Positions 1 to 8,279 of a DNA stretch of 64,000 bases are shown piece after piece. Each line of letters opens with the position of its first letter. Positions within the stretch are counted from its first letter, which is position 1. Below the pieces are notes generated by a model. The model saw only the letters and a program-made list of their open reading frames with translations. It was not told the origin of the DNA and searched no databases. Source of the stretch: Dyella tabacisoli. GTDB lineage: Bacteria > Pseudomonadota > Gammaproteobacteria > Xanthomonadales > Rhodanobacteraceae. The stretch covers positions 62,001-126,000 of the forward strand of contig NZ_KZ857181.1 of assembly GCF_003350925.1 (NCBI RefSeq), read 5' to 3'. The position numbers and the translations under genes were made by a program.

Positions 1-1026
1 TGGAGCAGCTCCGACCTCACCGCGGCGGATGCCGGCAAGCCCACCCATTGGAGCGTCGGCGCCAATGGCATCGAGGAAATCGTGGTGCAGGGGCTACTCT
101 CGCCGACCGCGGGCGCGCCATTGATAAGCGCCCTGGATGACGTCTGCGGTTTCGTGCATAACGATCTCAACATCGCTCCCACCACCCAGGTCACCCACCC
201 CATTTGCAGCAACGGCACCGGCCTGGATTTCGCCAAGAGCTCACCATTGACACTCGTGCGCGTGGGCAGCGGTGGTAACAACGTGTTCGGCGCAGTGTCG
301 AGCGACGGCGGCAAGAACTGGACCCCATTCGCCAATCAAGCGGGCTCCACCAAAGGTGGCGGAACGGTGGCGATCTCCGCCGACGCCAGCACGGTCGTAT
401 GGTCTCCGTCGGACGTGGCGCCGGTGGCCTCCACCGATCACGGCAGTACCTGGCATACCCTTGCCTACCCTTCCGCCAATGGCATGAGCAGCCTGCCGAT
501 CGGCGCACAGGTACTGTCCGACGGCATCAACGGCAATCTGTTCTACGCGTGGGACCAGGCGACGGGCACCTTCTTCAGCAGCTCCGACAAGGGCGCCAGT
601 TGGTACGCCTCAACCACATCGGGCTTGCCCGTGGTGCCGTCCTGGCAGACCACCCAGGCCGTGACCGTCACCGGCGTGCAGGGCGATATCTGGCTCGCCA
701 CGCAGTCCGGTCTGTATCGCAGCCAGAGTTCCGGCTGGAACTGGAGCCAGGTGGATGCGTCCACAGTCAGTGCCGCTATCTCGATCGGTTTCGGCAAGGC
801 GGCCGTCGGCAAGTACTACCCGACCATCTATCTCGCCGGCACGGTGGGCGGCATCACCGGCCTGTTCCGCTCCATCGACACTGGCGCGACCTGGGTGCAG
901 ATCAACGACGCGCAGCACCAGTGGGGCGGCCTGTGGCGAGTGGCCGGTGATCCTCGAACGTTCGGCACGGTGTACCTGGGCGCCGGCGGCGGCCGCGGGA
1001 TCATCTATGGAACATCGACCAACTGA
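1..1026 (+). CDS. GH74 xyloglucanase, C-terminal part (5' end outside window)
   Basis: The frame is open from the first base, so the N-terminal half of the protein lies upstream of the window; the visible part is 341 residues. It reads as the C-terminal beta-propeller of a family 74 glycoside hydrolase, which cuts the beta-1,4-glucan backbone of xyloglucan. Supporting signs are an early segment NGIEEIVVQGLLSP followed by APLISALDDVCGF and HNDL, typical of GH74, then repeated sialidase/BNR-like Asp-box motifs (SSDGGKNWTPF, STDHGSTWHTL, SSDKGASWY, SIDTGATWVQI), and an ending with DPRTFGTVYLGAGGGRGIIYG that matches the usual GH74 terminus. Members are normally secreted; the signal peptide would be upstream. 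It fits with the GH43 gene nearby as plant-cell-wall degradation. The family is fairly certain; exo- versus endo-activity cannot be told from this part. Confidence 0.85.
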   Translation, partial: WSSSDLTAADAGKPTHWSVGANGIEEIVVQGLLSPTAGAPLISALDDVCGFVHNDLNIAPTTQVTHPICSNGTGLDFAKSSPLTLVRVGSGGNNVFGAVSSDGGKNWTPFANQAGSTKGGGTVAISADASTVVWSPSDVAPVASTDHGSTWHTLAYPSANGMSSLPIGAQVLSDGINGNLFYAWDQATGTFFSSSDKGASWYASTTSGLPVVPSWQTTQAVTVTGVQGDIWLATQSGLYRSQSSGWNWSQVDASTVSAAISIGFGKAAVGKYYPTIYLAGTVGGITGLFRSIDTGATWVQINDAQHQWGGLWRVAGDPRTFGTVYLGAGGGRGIIYGTSTN

Positions 1027-1049
1027 CGCCTGAGCGCGTCATGCGGCAA

Positions 1050-1085
1050 CACCTCACTCCTTTCCGTGCGGAAAGGAGTGAGGTG
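1050..1085. terminator. Strong hairpin after the GH74 gene
   Basis: Positions 1050-1065 and 1070-1085 form a perfect 16-bp stem around the four-base loop GTGC. It begins 24 bases after the GH74 stop and lies in the downstream path of the opposing autotransporter gene, so it could end transcripts from both sides. Neither side has a clear T-run, so it may be a weak or Rho-assisted terminator, or a 3'-end-stabilising structure. Confidence 0.55.
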
Positions 1086-1237
1086 CCAGGGAAACAAAAC
1101 GGATGCGCAACAACATGCAAGCCGTACTGCTTGACCCTCATGCTGGCCTTAGCGGGCACGACAACAACCCAAGAAAGGTTACGGAGGCTGCCGAGTATCT
1201 TAATTTCCGTGAGCGGTCTAACCACTCTTGCGCTCAC

Positions 1238-4200
1238 TTAGAAACTTACCCGGAATCCCGCCGACGCCAGCCATCCGCCAGCCATCGCGTCGGTGCGGGA
1301 CACACGCCCCGCTTCGGCAAACGCACTCCAGGACCCCGCGAACACCATTCGCACACCGGCAATCGCCTCGCCCGTCGTTGCGTGACGCGTCGGCAACACC
1401 ACGGGCACCGAGCCGCCGTCGAGCGAGGCGGTCATATCCGGTCGATCGCCTACCGTGTGCACTACCGATACGCGCGCATACACATCGCCGGCAACGGCCG
1501 GTGATAGGGAGAAGGTCTTGCCGAGCAATACGCCTGCGCGCGTCAGGAAGGTGCGGTTGCTGTCCACGTCAACGCGTACACGGTTACTAGCGGAGTAGGC
1601 ACTGCGGCCGATAGAACCGTATGCGGCTTGCACTTGCGGTTCGATGTAGCCGCCGCGTTCGCCCTGAAAGCGCCGGCCCGTGCGCACAGTCACGCTGGCG
1701 GCGCGCGCGTGGTAGCGGCCGGAGGCCATGCCCAGCACATCCCGCGCGGTGTAGCTATCGCTTAAGCGACCCACGCGAGCTACGGCGTCGACGAACATGC
1801 CGTTGCCGGCGTTCCATGTCCCGTAGAGCCCCACCGAGTTGCCGCGCAGATCGGCGGCACCGCTCTGCAGATCCGCACGAGACTGCATGTGCGTGTAGAT
1901 CAGGCCGACAGTCCTTCGTCCGTAATCGAAATCCGCATTCCACTCCGTGCCCGCCGAGGCGCTCGTGACGCTTTGGCGGTAGGTGCGTCCATTGCTGCCG
2001 TCACCTTTCAGGTTGCCGCCATCCACGTCGGCCCAGAATGTGGAACCGCCCGGCGTCTCGTCCACGCGCAATGCATCGCTGCGGCGAGAGATCGCACGTT
2101 CGTCGATCTGCCAGAGGTTGGACATCGCGAGCGTCGCATCGCCCGCCACCAACACACCAGTGGAAGGCGCGATGGCCAACGTGCCGGCAGAGGGTACGAC
2201 GGGCGTAAGCGTCACGCCGCCGGTGGTGCCCGTCTGGGTGCCCGTGCCGGCATTGCCGCTCGAGGGCATCGTCGTCGTGCTCGGGCTACCACCACCTGAT
2301 GAGGCCGGCGGCGGGACGCTTCCACCGGTATTCGAGGCTGCGCCGAGAATGTCGATGCCGGTGAGCAATATCTGCTTGCTATCCGCGCTTGTCTGCACAC
2401 GCGGCACATAGGAGAAACGCACCAGCGCATTCTCATACGCTGTACTCCACTGCCCGGCCAACCCTGCGGCGGCCTGAAACGCTGCCGTGCCACTGGCCGC
2501 TGCACTAGCATCCACGATGGCGATCGGTCGAGCGGCGGCAATAGTGGTGCCGCTCTGCAAGGTCAAAGCGTTCACCCAGGAGGTGTCATCCAGCACCGGG
2601 TCATAAGCGATGCGTACCTTCTGCGTGCCCTGGGCCACGAACGAGCCGATGCCGCTGCCGAGGGTCACCTTGTCCGCCTGCCCGCCACGAATATCGCTGA
2701 GCAACGTAAAGGAGGCGCCATCGGCGAGGTTCACCGAGGCGCCGCCTGTAGTGCTGTCGATGCGCAAGGTGCGAAAGCTGTGCGCTGGCACGCTACTGGG
2801 TGCGAACGCGCCCCAGCTTGCCGCCAGATCGATGGCACCGCCTACGCCGATGGCGAGGCTGCCTTTGCCGAAGTCGGTGTCGAGCGTCCCGCTGCCGGTC
2901 GGTATCCAGCGAGCGCCATTCGCGAAGGACAGCACGGGGATGCCCGCGCTGTAGGTTGCCGTGCCTGAGTTACCGGCGCCGCCGAGTACCAAGCCTTTGA
3001 GGAACGACGAGCCTCCTTCAAAATTCAGCCGTGTGGTGCCGGTGTACAGGATGCTGGTGGCACTGGTCAGATTGCGCGTCACCACATCGCCATCCACATC
3101 CATCAACTGGCCGCCGGCCTGATTGACATCCAGCAAGGCGTTCTGCCCATCCACAGCGGCATTCCAAATAGCGTAGCGCTGCCCCGTGCCGTTGCTCGTC
3201 ACGGCCACATCAAGCCCACCAGCCATCATGATGCTGCCGCCGTTGTTAGCGATACCGTAGCCGTCGCAAGCCGGGCAGTTGACGTTTGCCCGCAGCACGA
3301 TGGGTTTGACGGCGCTCGTAAAAGACATCACGCCGCTATTGTTGATCGCATAGCTCTCGGTGACGCCGGTGACGCGGGCGTCCACGGCGCCGGCCAGGGT
3401 CATGGAGCTACCCAAACCGTACATGTTGCTCAGCGCGGTGGGCAAACCGAACGGCGTGTAGCCGGTCCCGTTAGCCACCGATACCGTAAGGTCGCCGCCG
3501 ACATAGAAGCGCGAAGTGCGGTGGGTATTGTCGATACCGAAGGCCGAGCGCGGCCCGGTGGCGGTGACAGTGGCATTGCCCGCGATGGCGAGATTGCCCT
3601 GGTTGCGGACGCCCATCACCGTCGAGCCATTGGAGGTGGCCGTGATGGAGGCGTTGCCGTTGATGGCAAGCTTGGTGTTGACGTTGTCGTTATAGATCCC
3701 ATGAACGTTGTCGCTGGGCCAGATGCCGTAGCCTGTGACGTCGACGTCGCCGTTGAAGACGACATTGCCGCGTCCGCCGCCGGAGTTATAGATACCGGCG
3801 GTGTTGGCGCCGCGGCCCTTCGAGACGATCGTCGTCTTGCCGTTGACTGTGAGATTGCCCTGGTAAATCCACACCCCCTGGCTATAGGCGGGGGTCGAGA
3901 CGTCTACGGCAAGGTCGCCATTGAAGGTGGCCGCGCCCTGGATTACACGCACGCCTTGCGCTTCGGAACCGCCTTCGTTGTGATCGGTCACCCAATGCAC
4001 GGCGGCGTCCGCCTGAGCATGCACTGAGGTGGCACCGTTCACCGTGAGTCCGCCACCCGCTTCCACATCCACGCCGTAAGCAGTGCCCCAAGTGCCAGTG
4101 CTGTTTCTGTGCGCCGACACATTGAGCGTGCCTTTGCCGTCAACCGCGACCTGCAGAACCGTCAGGCGGCTGTGGTTGTCCAGTAGCACGCCATTCGCGT

Positions 4201-4570
4201 TGTCCTGGGTGGTCTCGACAGCGATGCCGTCGCCGGACGCGAGGGTGTAGACCAGGTTGCCGGCAGCGTCGAGGCGAGTGTCGTAGTTCCCATCCGTACC
4301 TGCCGAGCCCGTGATGGGCTTGTCGTAATGCGTCGCCGAAGCCGCCTTGGATACAGTGGTGGCCGCGAGCACCGTGAAGATGGACATCGACAGCAGCAAT
4401 CGCTTCCGACTGGCCACAGCCCGTGCGTGCTCGGTCAAATAGTTCTCGTGAATGGATTGCCGCCACGCTTCGGGAAGCCCCTCAAATAGCGCGGGCGACC
4501 GTCGGTAGAAGAGCCAGAGCTCCGTGCCCGGCATACTGCTCCGCCGCCGACTCATATCTGCCCCGTCCAT
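1238..4570 (-). CDS. Autotransporter (type Va) with beta-helix passenger and C-terminal beta-barrel
   Basis: Outer-membrane autotransporter of about 1110 residues. The N-terminus has an unusually long charged segment of about 55 residues, then a hydrophobic signal core (LLLSMSIFTVLAATTVSKA) ending in an Ala-x-Ala-like site. The passenger (roughly residues 80-780) is rich in Gly, Asn, Thr and Val with recurring short strands (for example LAINGNASITAT, LAIAGNATVTAT), typical of a right-handed beta-helix. A Gly/Ser/Pro/Thr linker (GGSVPPPASSGGGSP) leads to a barrel of about 290 residues that ends in GFRVSF; a terminal Phe is the usual outer-membrane assembly signal. The ATG at 4570 was chosen because a G-rich GGGGGGAA lies just upstream. 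A start at 4729 is possible but has no ribosome-binding site. The passenger's function (adhesin or other) cannot be told. Confidence 0.85.
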   Translation of the reverse strand: MDGADMSRRRSSMPGTELWLFYRRSPALFEGLPEAWRQSIHENYLTEHARAVASRKRLLLSMSIFTVLAATTVSKAASATHYDKPITGSAGTDGNYDTRLDAAGNLVYTLASGDGIAVETTQDNANGVLLDNHSRLTVLQVAVDGKGTLNVSAHRNSTGTWGTAYGVDVEAGGGLTVNGATSVHAQADAAVHWVTDHNEGGSEAQGVRVIQGAATFNGDLAVDVSTPAYSQGVWIYQGNLTVNGKTTIVSKGRGANTAGIYNSGGGRGNVVFNGDVDVTGYGIWPSDNVHGIYNDNVNTKLAINGNASITATSNGSTVMGVRNQGNLAIAGNATVTATGPRSAFGIDNTHRTSRFYVGGDLTVSVANGTGYTPFGLPTALSNMYGLGSSMTLAGAVDARVTGVTESYAINNSGVMSFTSAVKPIVLRANVNCPACDGYGIANNGGSIMMAGGLDVAVTSNGTGQRYAIWNAAVDGQNALLDVNQAGGQLMDVDGDVVTRNLTSATSILYTGTTRLNFEGGSSFLKGLVLGGAGNSGTATYSAGIPVLSFANGARWIPTGSGTLDTDFGKGSLAIGVGGAIDLAASWGAFAPSSVPAHSFRTLRIDSTTGGASVNLADGASFTLLSDIRGGQADKVTLGSGIGSFVAQGTQKVRIAYDPVLDDTSWVNALTLQSGTTIAAARPIAIVDASAAASGTAAFQAAAGLAGQWSTAYENALVRFSYVPRVQTSADSKQILLTGIDILGAASNTGGSVPPPASSGGGSPSTTTMPSSGNAGTGTQTGTTGGVTLTPVVPSAGTLAIAPSTGVLVAGDATLAMSNLWQIDERAISRRSDALRVDETPGGSTFWADVDGGNLKGDGSNGRTYRQSVTSASAGTEWNADFDYGRRTVGLIYTHMQSRADLQSGAADLRGNSVGLYGTWNAGNGMFVDAVARVGRLSDSYTARDVLGMASGRYHARAASVTVRTGRRFQGERGGYIEPQVQAAYGSIGRSAYSASNRVRVDVDSNRTFLTRAGVLLGKTFSLSPAVAGDVYARVSVVHTVGDRPDMTASLDGGSVPVVLPTRHATTGEAIAGVRMVFAGSWSAFAEAGRVSRTDAMAGGWLASAGFRVSF

Positions 4571-5056
4571 CGTTCCCCCCATCGAGATTAAGCGCACCCT
4601 TGGCCGACCCGGAGGGCCGCCCCTTGGCGTTGTTGATCGCAGACGGCACCGCTCGGGTACCGCGTTTATCGCTGCCGACGCATACCCTTGCGGGCGAGCG
4701 GCACGCCCCCTGTAGAGCGCGGTCGACACATCCTCGATGCATGCTTAGTAGCGCGCATCGCCTTTGCAAGATAGCGACGGACGCGATTCGAATCATGGGG
4801 GGTTACTTCGGCGGCGTGAGGGAGCGCACATGCCGGTGAAAAACCATAATCGCGATGATGAATATCTGAAATAAGCTGAGGCGAGAGGCGCAGAAGACGC
4901 TGAACTTCGTCATGCTGGCCGAACGATTCCATCAATCTATTGCATCGTTTCATCCCGATCACAAAAAATCGAAAATCCATCTGAAGAATTTAGGCATTTT
5001 CAGACGATTCGCCACATGCGAGGCTCTATGTTCCTCGGGTGATCGCAGGGTAGGAA
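4571..5056. other. Intergenic region between autotransporter and GH43 gene
   Basis: These 486 bases separate two divergent genes and should carry both promoters. The half next to the GH43 gene is AT-richer (around 4955-5000), but I could not pick convincing -35/-10 pairs. A minus-strand reading frame at 4666-4953 begins MKRCNRLMESF and contains LLRLSPQLISDI, vaguely like DUF1127 small proteins. Its C-terminal half looks like non-coding translation, so I do not call it a gene. Confidence 0.4.
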
Positions 5057-6748
5057 ATGAAGCGTCTTTTGCTTGGCGTGATTGGTTGGCTTGTCTTCTC
5101 CATCGCGCATACCTCTGTAGTCGTCAAAGAACTCAGCTATCGCGGCGACGATGATGGCCCAGCTCTTTCGCGTACGCAGTATCGCAATCCGGTACTAGCT
5201 GGCTTTTATCCCGACCCGTCGGCGATCCGAGTCGGTGACGACTTTTACCTGGTCAACTCCTCGTTCGGCTACTTTCCTGGCCTGCCTGTTTTTCACAGCC
5301 GCGACCTGGTGACCTGGATGCAGATCGGCAATGCGATCGACCGCCCCAGCCAGATCGACTACGGCCGCAACGAATTGACCCGTGGCCTGTTCGCCGCCTC
5401 GATCAGCCATCACGACGGCACGTTCTACATTACCAATACCTGTTTCTATTGCGATGGCGGCAACTACGTCATCACCGCAAAGAATCCAGCAGGGCCATGG
5501 TCGAATCCTGTTTGGCTGAAGTTCGAAGGCATCGATCCATCGCTGTTCTTCGACGAAGATGGCACCGCCTGGCTGGTGAATAACGGCGTGCCTGAAGGCA
5601 AGCTTCGCTACGAAGGCCATCGTGCGATCTGGATCCAGCAGTTCGACGTGGCATCAATGAAGCTGATCGGTCCGCGCAAAGTGATCGTGGACGCCGGCGC
5701 GAATCCCGCAAAGAATCCAGAACACGTCGAAGGCCCACACCTATTTCGGAATCGCGACTATTACTACCTGATGGCAGCCGAAGGCGGCACGGGTGAACAG
5801 CATGCCCAGATGATTTATCGCAGCCGCACGATTACCGGTCCGTACGAGACCTGGGTCGGCAATCCGGTACTGACCCAGCGCGACCTGCCCGCCGATCGTC
5901 CCCATCCAGTGACCTCGGCGGGACACGCGCAGTTTGTCGAACTGAAGGACGGCTCCTGGTGGGCCGTGTTTTTGGCCACCCGCCCCTATCGTGGCAATCA
6001 CTACAACCTCGGACGCGAAACTTTCCTGTTACCGGCGACCTGGCAAGACGGCTGGCCGGTGGTTCTGCCGCACGGCGAGCCCGTCCCTCTCGTGGCGAAG
6101 CGCCCCGCCCTGCCCCACGAGCCAATGACAGCACCGATGAATGGCCCCTTCCATTGGAGTGAACACTTCCAGGCATCGGCATTGCCAATGCAGTGGATGA
6201 CGATCAACGCTCCGCACAAGCCTTGGTATGTCACGGGCGCTGATGGACTCCACATCGAGCCATCGATGACACCGCTGGGCGACTACAAGTCGGGTCAGCC
6301 GGCCTACATCGCACATCGCCTGCAGCATCATCGTGCCCGCATTAGCGCCACTTTCGATCTACGCAAAATGGATCCCGCTGAACAGGCAGGGCTCGCACTA
6401 CTGCAGAACGAAACACACTTCTATGCCGCGGGACTGACGAATGACATATCCGGCCGCTCAGTTGTGTTGTACATGCGTTCCAGCAAGGACACCCCGGCTA
6501 CCGGAGCCGCCCTCGCCCGCATCGCCCTGCCAGGCGACACCACGTCGATTTCCATCCGTTTCGAGCTGGACGGTCCGCGCCTCGATGTCTTCTACGCCCT
6601 GAAGGCGGACGACTGGCATCCGTTACGACAGGGGCTGGATGCCAGCCTGCTAAGCACGGCAAGCGCTGGTGGTTTTACAGGCGTGACGTTCGGCCCCTAC
6701 GCCTATAAACCGGCAACTGACTCAGGGATGGCAGGTCCCGCGGATTAA
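5057..6748 (+). CDS. Secreted GH43 glycoside hydrolase (beta-xylosidase/arabinofuranosidase-like)
   Basis: 563 residues. It begins with a signal peptide (MKRLLLGVIGWLVFSIAHTS), so it is exported. A five-bladed GH43 propeller covers about residues 42-330. The three catalytic carboxylates are visible in their usual settings: Asp53 in YPDPSAIRVGDDFY (base), Asp160 in EGIDPSLFFDEDG (pKa modulator) and Glu225 in HVEGPHLF (acid). The C-terminal part (about residues 345-555) looks like the beta-sandwich found behind the catalytic domain in xylosidase-type GH43 enzymes (ARISATFDLRKMDPAEQAGL). Known family members release xylose or arabinose from side chains or oligosaccharides, which suits a partner of the GH74 enzyme in xyloglucan or xylan use. 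An AGGGTAGGA stretch just before the ATG can serve as ribosome-binding site. Exact substrate is uncertain. Confidence 0.85.
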   Translation: MKRLLLGVIGWLVFSIAHTSVVVKELSYRGDDDGPALSRTQYRNPVLAGFYPDPSAIRVGDDFYLVNSSFGYFPGLPVFHSRDLVTWMQIGNAIDRPSQIDYGRNELTRGLFAASISHHDGTFYITNTCFYCDGGNYVITAKNPAGPWSNPVWLKFEGIDPSLFFDEDGTAWLVNNGVPEGKLRYEGHRAIWIQQFDVASMKLIGPRKVIVDAGANPAKNPEHVEGPHLFRNRDYYYLMAAEGGTGEQHAQMIYRSRTITGPYETWVGNPVLTQRDLPADRPHPVTSAGHAQFVELKDGSWWAVFLATRPYRGNHYNLGRETFLLPATWQDGWPVVLPHGEPVPLVAKRPALPHEPMTAPMNGPFHWSEHFQASALPMQWMTINAPHKPWYVTGADGLHIEPSMTPLGDYKSGQPAYIAHRLQHHRARISATFDLRKMDPAEQAGLALLQNETHFYAAGLTNDISGRSVVLYMRSSKDTPATGAALARIALPGDTTSISIRFELDGPRLDVFYALKADDWHPLRQGLDASLLSTASAGGFTGVTFGPYAYKPATDSGMAGPAD

Positions 6749-6790
6749 AGTCAGATTCGCTCGTCAACGACCCGAGCTGAATCTGACTTT
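6747..6790. terminator. Bidirectional terminator between convergent genes
   Basis: AAAGTCAGATTC (6747-6758) pairs with GAATCTGACTTT (6779-6790), and GCTCG/CGAGC extends the stem inside with one bulged base. The stem ends in TTT on both strands and sits exactly between the GH43 stop and the end of the convergent hydrolase gene. Confidence 0.8.
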
Positions 6791-6801
6791 ACTTCTCTCC
6801 C

Positions 6802-7608
6802 TCAGGCGGCTTCTTTTTCCAGCAGGAAATCCAGCACCGTGCGTACGTAGGTGTCTGGATGCTCGATGTTGGGAAAATGGACGGACGGCAGCATCACCAG
6901 GCGCGCGCCCGGCACGGTCGCAGCGATGTGCTCGCCATGGCTTGGAAGCGTGACGGTATCGTCCGTGCCTGCGATCACCAGCGTGGGGCGGTTGATGAGC
7001 GCGATCGTTCGCCGCATGTCGTTGTCGCGCACCGCAGCGTAGCAACCTGCCAGCCCCTTTGGAGGGGTGGAGAGCAGCATGTCGCGAAACGGCTCAATGG
7101 CGGGGTGCTTTGCTTCAAACATGTGGGCCGGGAACCAGTTGGCCAGGAAGGCCTGCGCTACAGCAGCCATGTCGGGCGATGTCTGCAATGCGGCGATGCG
7201 TGCATCGAACTCTTCGACAGGCCCCAGGTGGGCTGATGTGTTGCTCAAGATAAGCAGGCCGATACGATCCGGCGCATGGATGCCCAGCCACTGTCCTATC
7301 AGGCCACCGAGCGACAGGCCGAGGAAGTGCGCACGCTCGATGCCTAGGGCATCAAGCAACTCGATGACGTCGCGACCGAGCCGGTCCATCGAATAGCCGC
7401 CCTCGGGAGCATCCGATTTGCCGTGGCCGCGAGCGTCGTAGCGCAGTACACGAAAGTGCTGGGTCAGCGCGGCTATTTGCCCATCCCACATCTGCAACGT
7501 CGTGGCGATGGAGTTTGACAGGACGAGTACGGGCTTGTTCTCGTCGCCGTCGACGCGATATGCCAGCCGGTATCCGTCGCCGGTGGTGATGAAAGTGGTG
7601 TCATTCAT
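6802..7608 (-). CDS. Alpha/beta hydrolase, 3-oxoadipate enol-lactonase-like (PcaD family)
   Basis: 268 residues with a single alpha/beta-hydrolase fold. The nucleophile elbow is GLSLGG (Ser99), the acid lies in AGTDDTVT (Asp216/217) and the catalytic His in PSVHFPNIEHP (His244), giving a full triad. The oxyanion region is SNSIATTLQMW and the segment YDARGHGKSDAPEG is typical of PcaD. PcaD hydrolyses 3-oxoadipate enol-lactone in the beta-ketoadipate pathway, but many homologues act on other small lactones or esters, and no other pathway gene is next to it. It is divergent from the MarR gene and shares its operator region, so it is probably the regulator's main target. AGGAG lies 9 bases before the ATG. 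The protein is cytoplasmic; no signal peptide is seen. Confidence 0.75.
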   Translation of the reverse strand: MNDTTFITTGDGYRLAYRVDGDENKPVLVLSNSIATTLQMWDGQIAALTQHFRVLRYDARGHGKSDAPEGGYSMDRLGRDVIELLDALGIERAHFLGLSLGGLIGQWLGIHAPDRIGLLILSNTSAHLGPVEEFDARIAALQTSPDMAAVAQAFLANWFPAHMFEAKHPAIEPFRDMLLSTPPKGLAGCYAAVRDNDMRRTIALINRPTLVIAGTDDTVTLPSHGEHIAATVPGARLVMLPSVHFPNIEHPDTYVRTVLDFLLEKEAA

Positions 7609-7649
7609 GGCGCTTTGCTCCTTGGGTTGGGGATGGGGTGCGGCCGCGC

Positions 7650-7678
7650 TTGAAACTTTACATAAGCGCTTATATATT
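7650..7678 (+). promoter_or_regulatory. Sigma70-type promoter of the marR-like gene, with start codon at the predicted transcript start
   Basis: TTGAAA (7650-7655), a 17-base spacer and TATATT (7673-7678) form a near-consensus promoter. The expected transcription start, 6-8 bases beyond, falls on the ATG at 7686, and no Shine-Dalgarno sequence is present, so the message is probably leaderless. On the other strand TAGACA (7684-7679) and a weaker TAAAGT can serve the divergent hydrolase gene. Confidence 0.6.
7662..7673. promoter_or_regulatory. Palindromic operator, probably for the MarR-family repressor
   Basis: ATAAGCGCTTAT is a perfect 12-bp palindrome lying inside the promoter spacer of the marR-like gene and inside the divergent hydrolase promoter. 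A MarR dimer bound here would block both directions, the standard arrangement for this family. The link to this protein is inferred from position. Confidence 0.6.
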
Positions 7679-7685
7679 TGTCTAC

Positions 7686-8243
7686 ATGATGCCCGGACTC
7701 GGAACGCAATTACGCCATTTGGTCGAGCTGCTCGACGGAGCCGTAGAAGAGGCTTATGTCTTGGCGGGGCAGCGTTATCGACCGCGATTCACGCCGGTGA
7801 TGCGTGCCTTGCTGGTGTGCGAGCCTTCCACGATCGGACAGATTGCGGAGGCCGCGAAGATCACCCAGCCTGCGGCGACCCAGACCGTTGCCTTGATGAT
7901 TAAAGAGGGGCTGCTCGCCTCCGAACCCGGTCCGGTCGATGGTCGCCAACGACTGATCCGTCTATCAGCGAGCGGTCGCGCGATGCTGCCGCGACTGCGC
8001 GAATGCTGGAAGGTAACGCAGTTGGCCGCAGAAAGCCTCGATGCATCGCTACCGCGCCCCCTGTCGCAGTCACTTGACGAGGCGATCGCAGCACTGGAGG
8101 TGGAATCGTTCGCCAAGCGGATAGCGAAAGCACGCACGCAACTATCCGGTGCGGAGCCTCCATCTGATAAGGGCGCCACAGGGAAGCGTAATACAGGCGC
8201 AGGCAAGCATGCCGCGAAGAAGAAACGGGCGGGTGATGCATGA
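7686..8243 (+). CDS. MarR-family transcriptional regulator
   Basis: 185 residues from the ATG at 7686 (184 from the one at 7689). The winged helix-turn-helix covers about residues 40-105: STIGQIAEAAKITQPAATQTVALMIKEGLL is written here only in part as IGQIAEAAKITQPAATQ, followed by the wing VDGRQRLIRLSASG. The last 40 residues are Lys/Arg/Ala-rich (KRNTGAGKHAAKKKR), a basic tail not usual for MarR proteins that may add DNA contacts. A GTG at 7638 would give 16 more residues, but it would put the promoter and palindrome inside the coding region, so it is unlikely. It probably represses itself and the divergent hydrolase. The ligand is unknown. Confidence 0.8.
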   Translation: MMPGLGTQLRHLVELLDGAVEEAYVLAGQRYRPRFTPVMRALLVCEPSTIGQIAEAAKITQPAATQTVALMIKEGLLASEPGPVDGRQRLIRLSASGRAMLPRLRECWKVTQLAAESLDASLPRPLSQSLDEAIAALEVESFAKRIAKARTQLSGAEPPSDKGATGKRNTGAGKHAAKKKRAGDA

Positions 8244-8279
8244 CTACCGTCTCGCGTAAGCACGGCACCTAGCGAGCGC

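Noticed and set aside
4666-4953. Possible DUF1127-like small gene
   Set aside because: Only a short stretch (LLRLSPQLISDI) is suggestive; the C-terminal half looks non-coding and no ribosome-binding site is evident.
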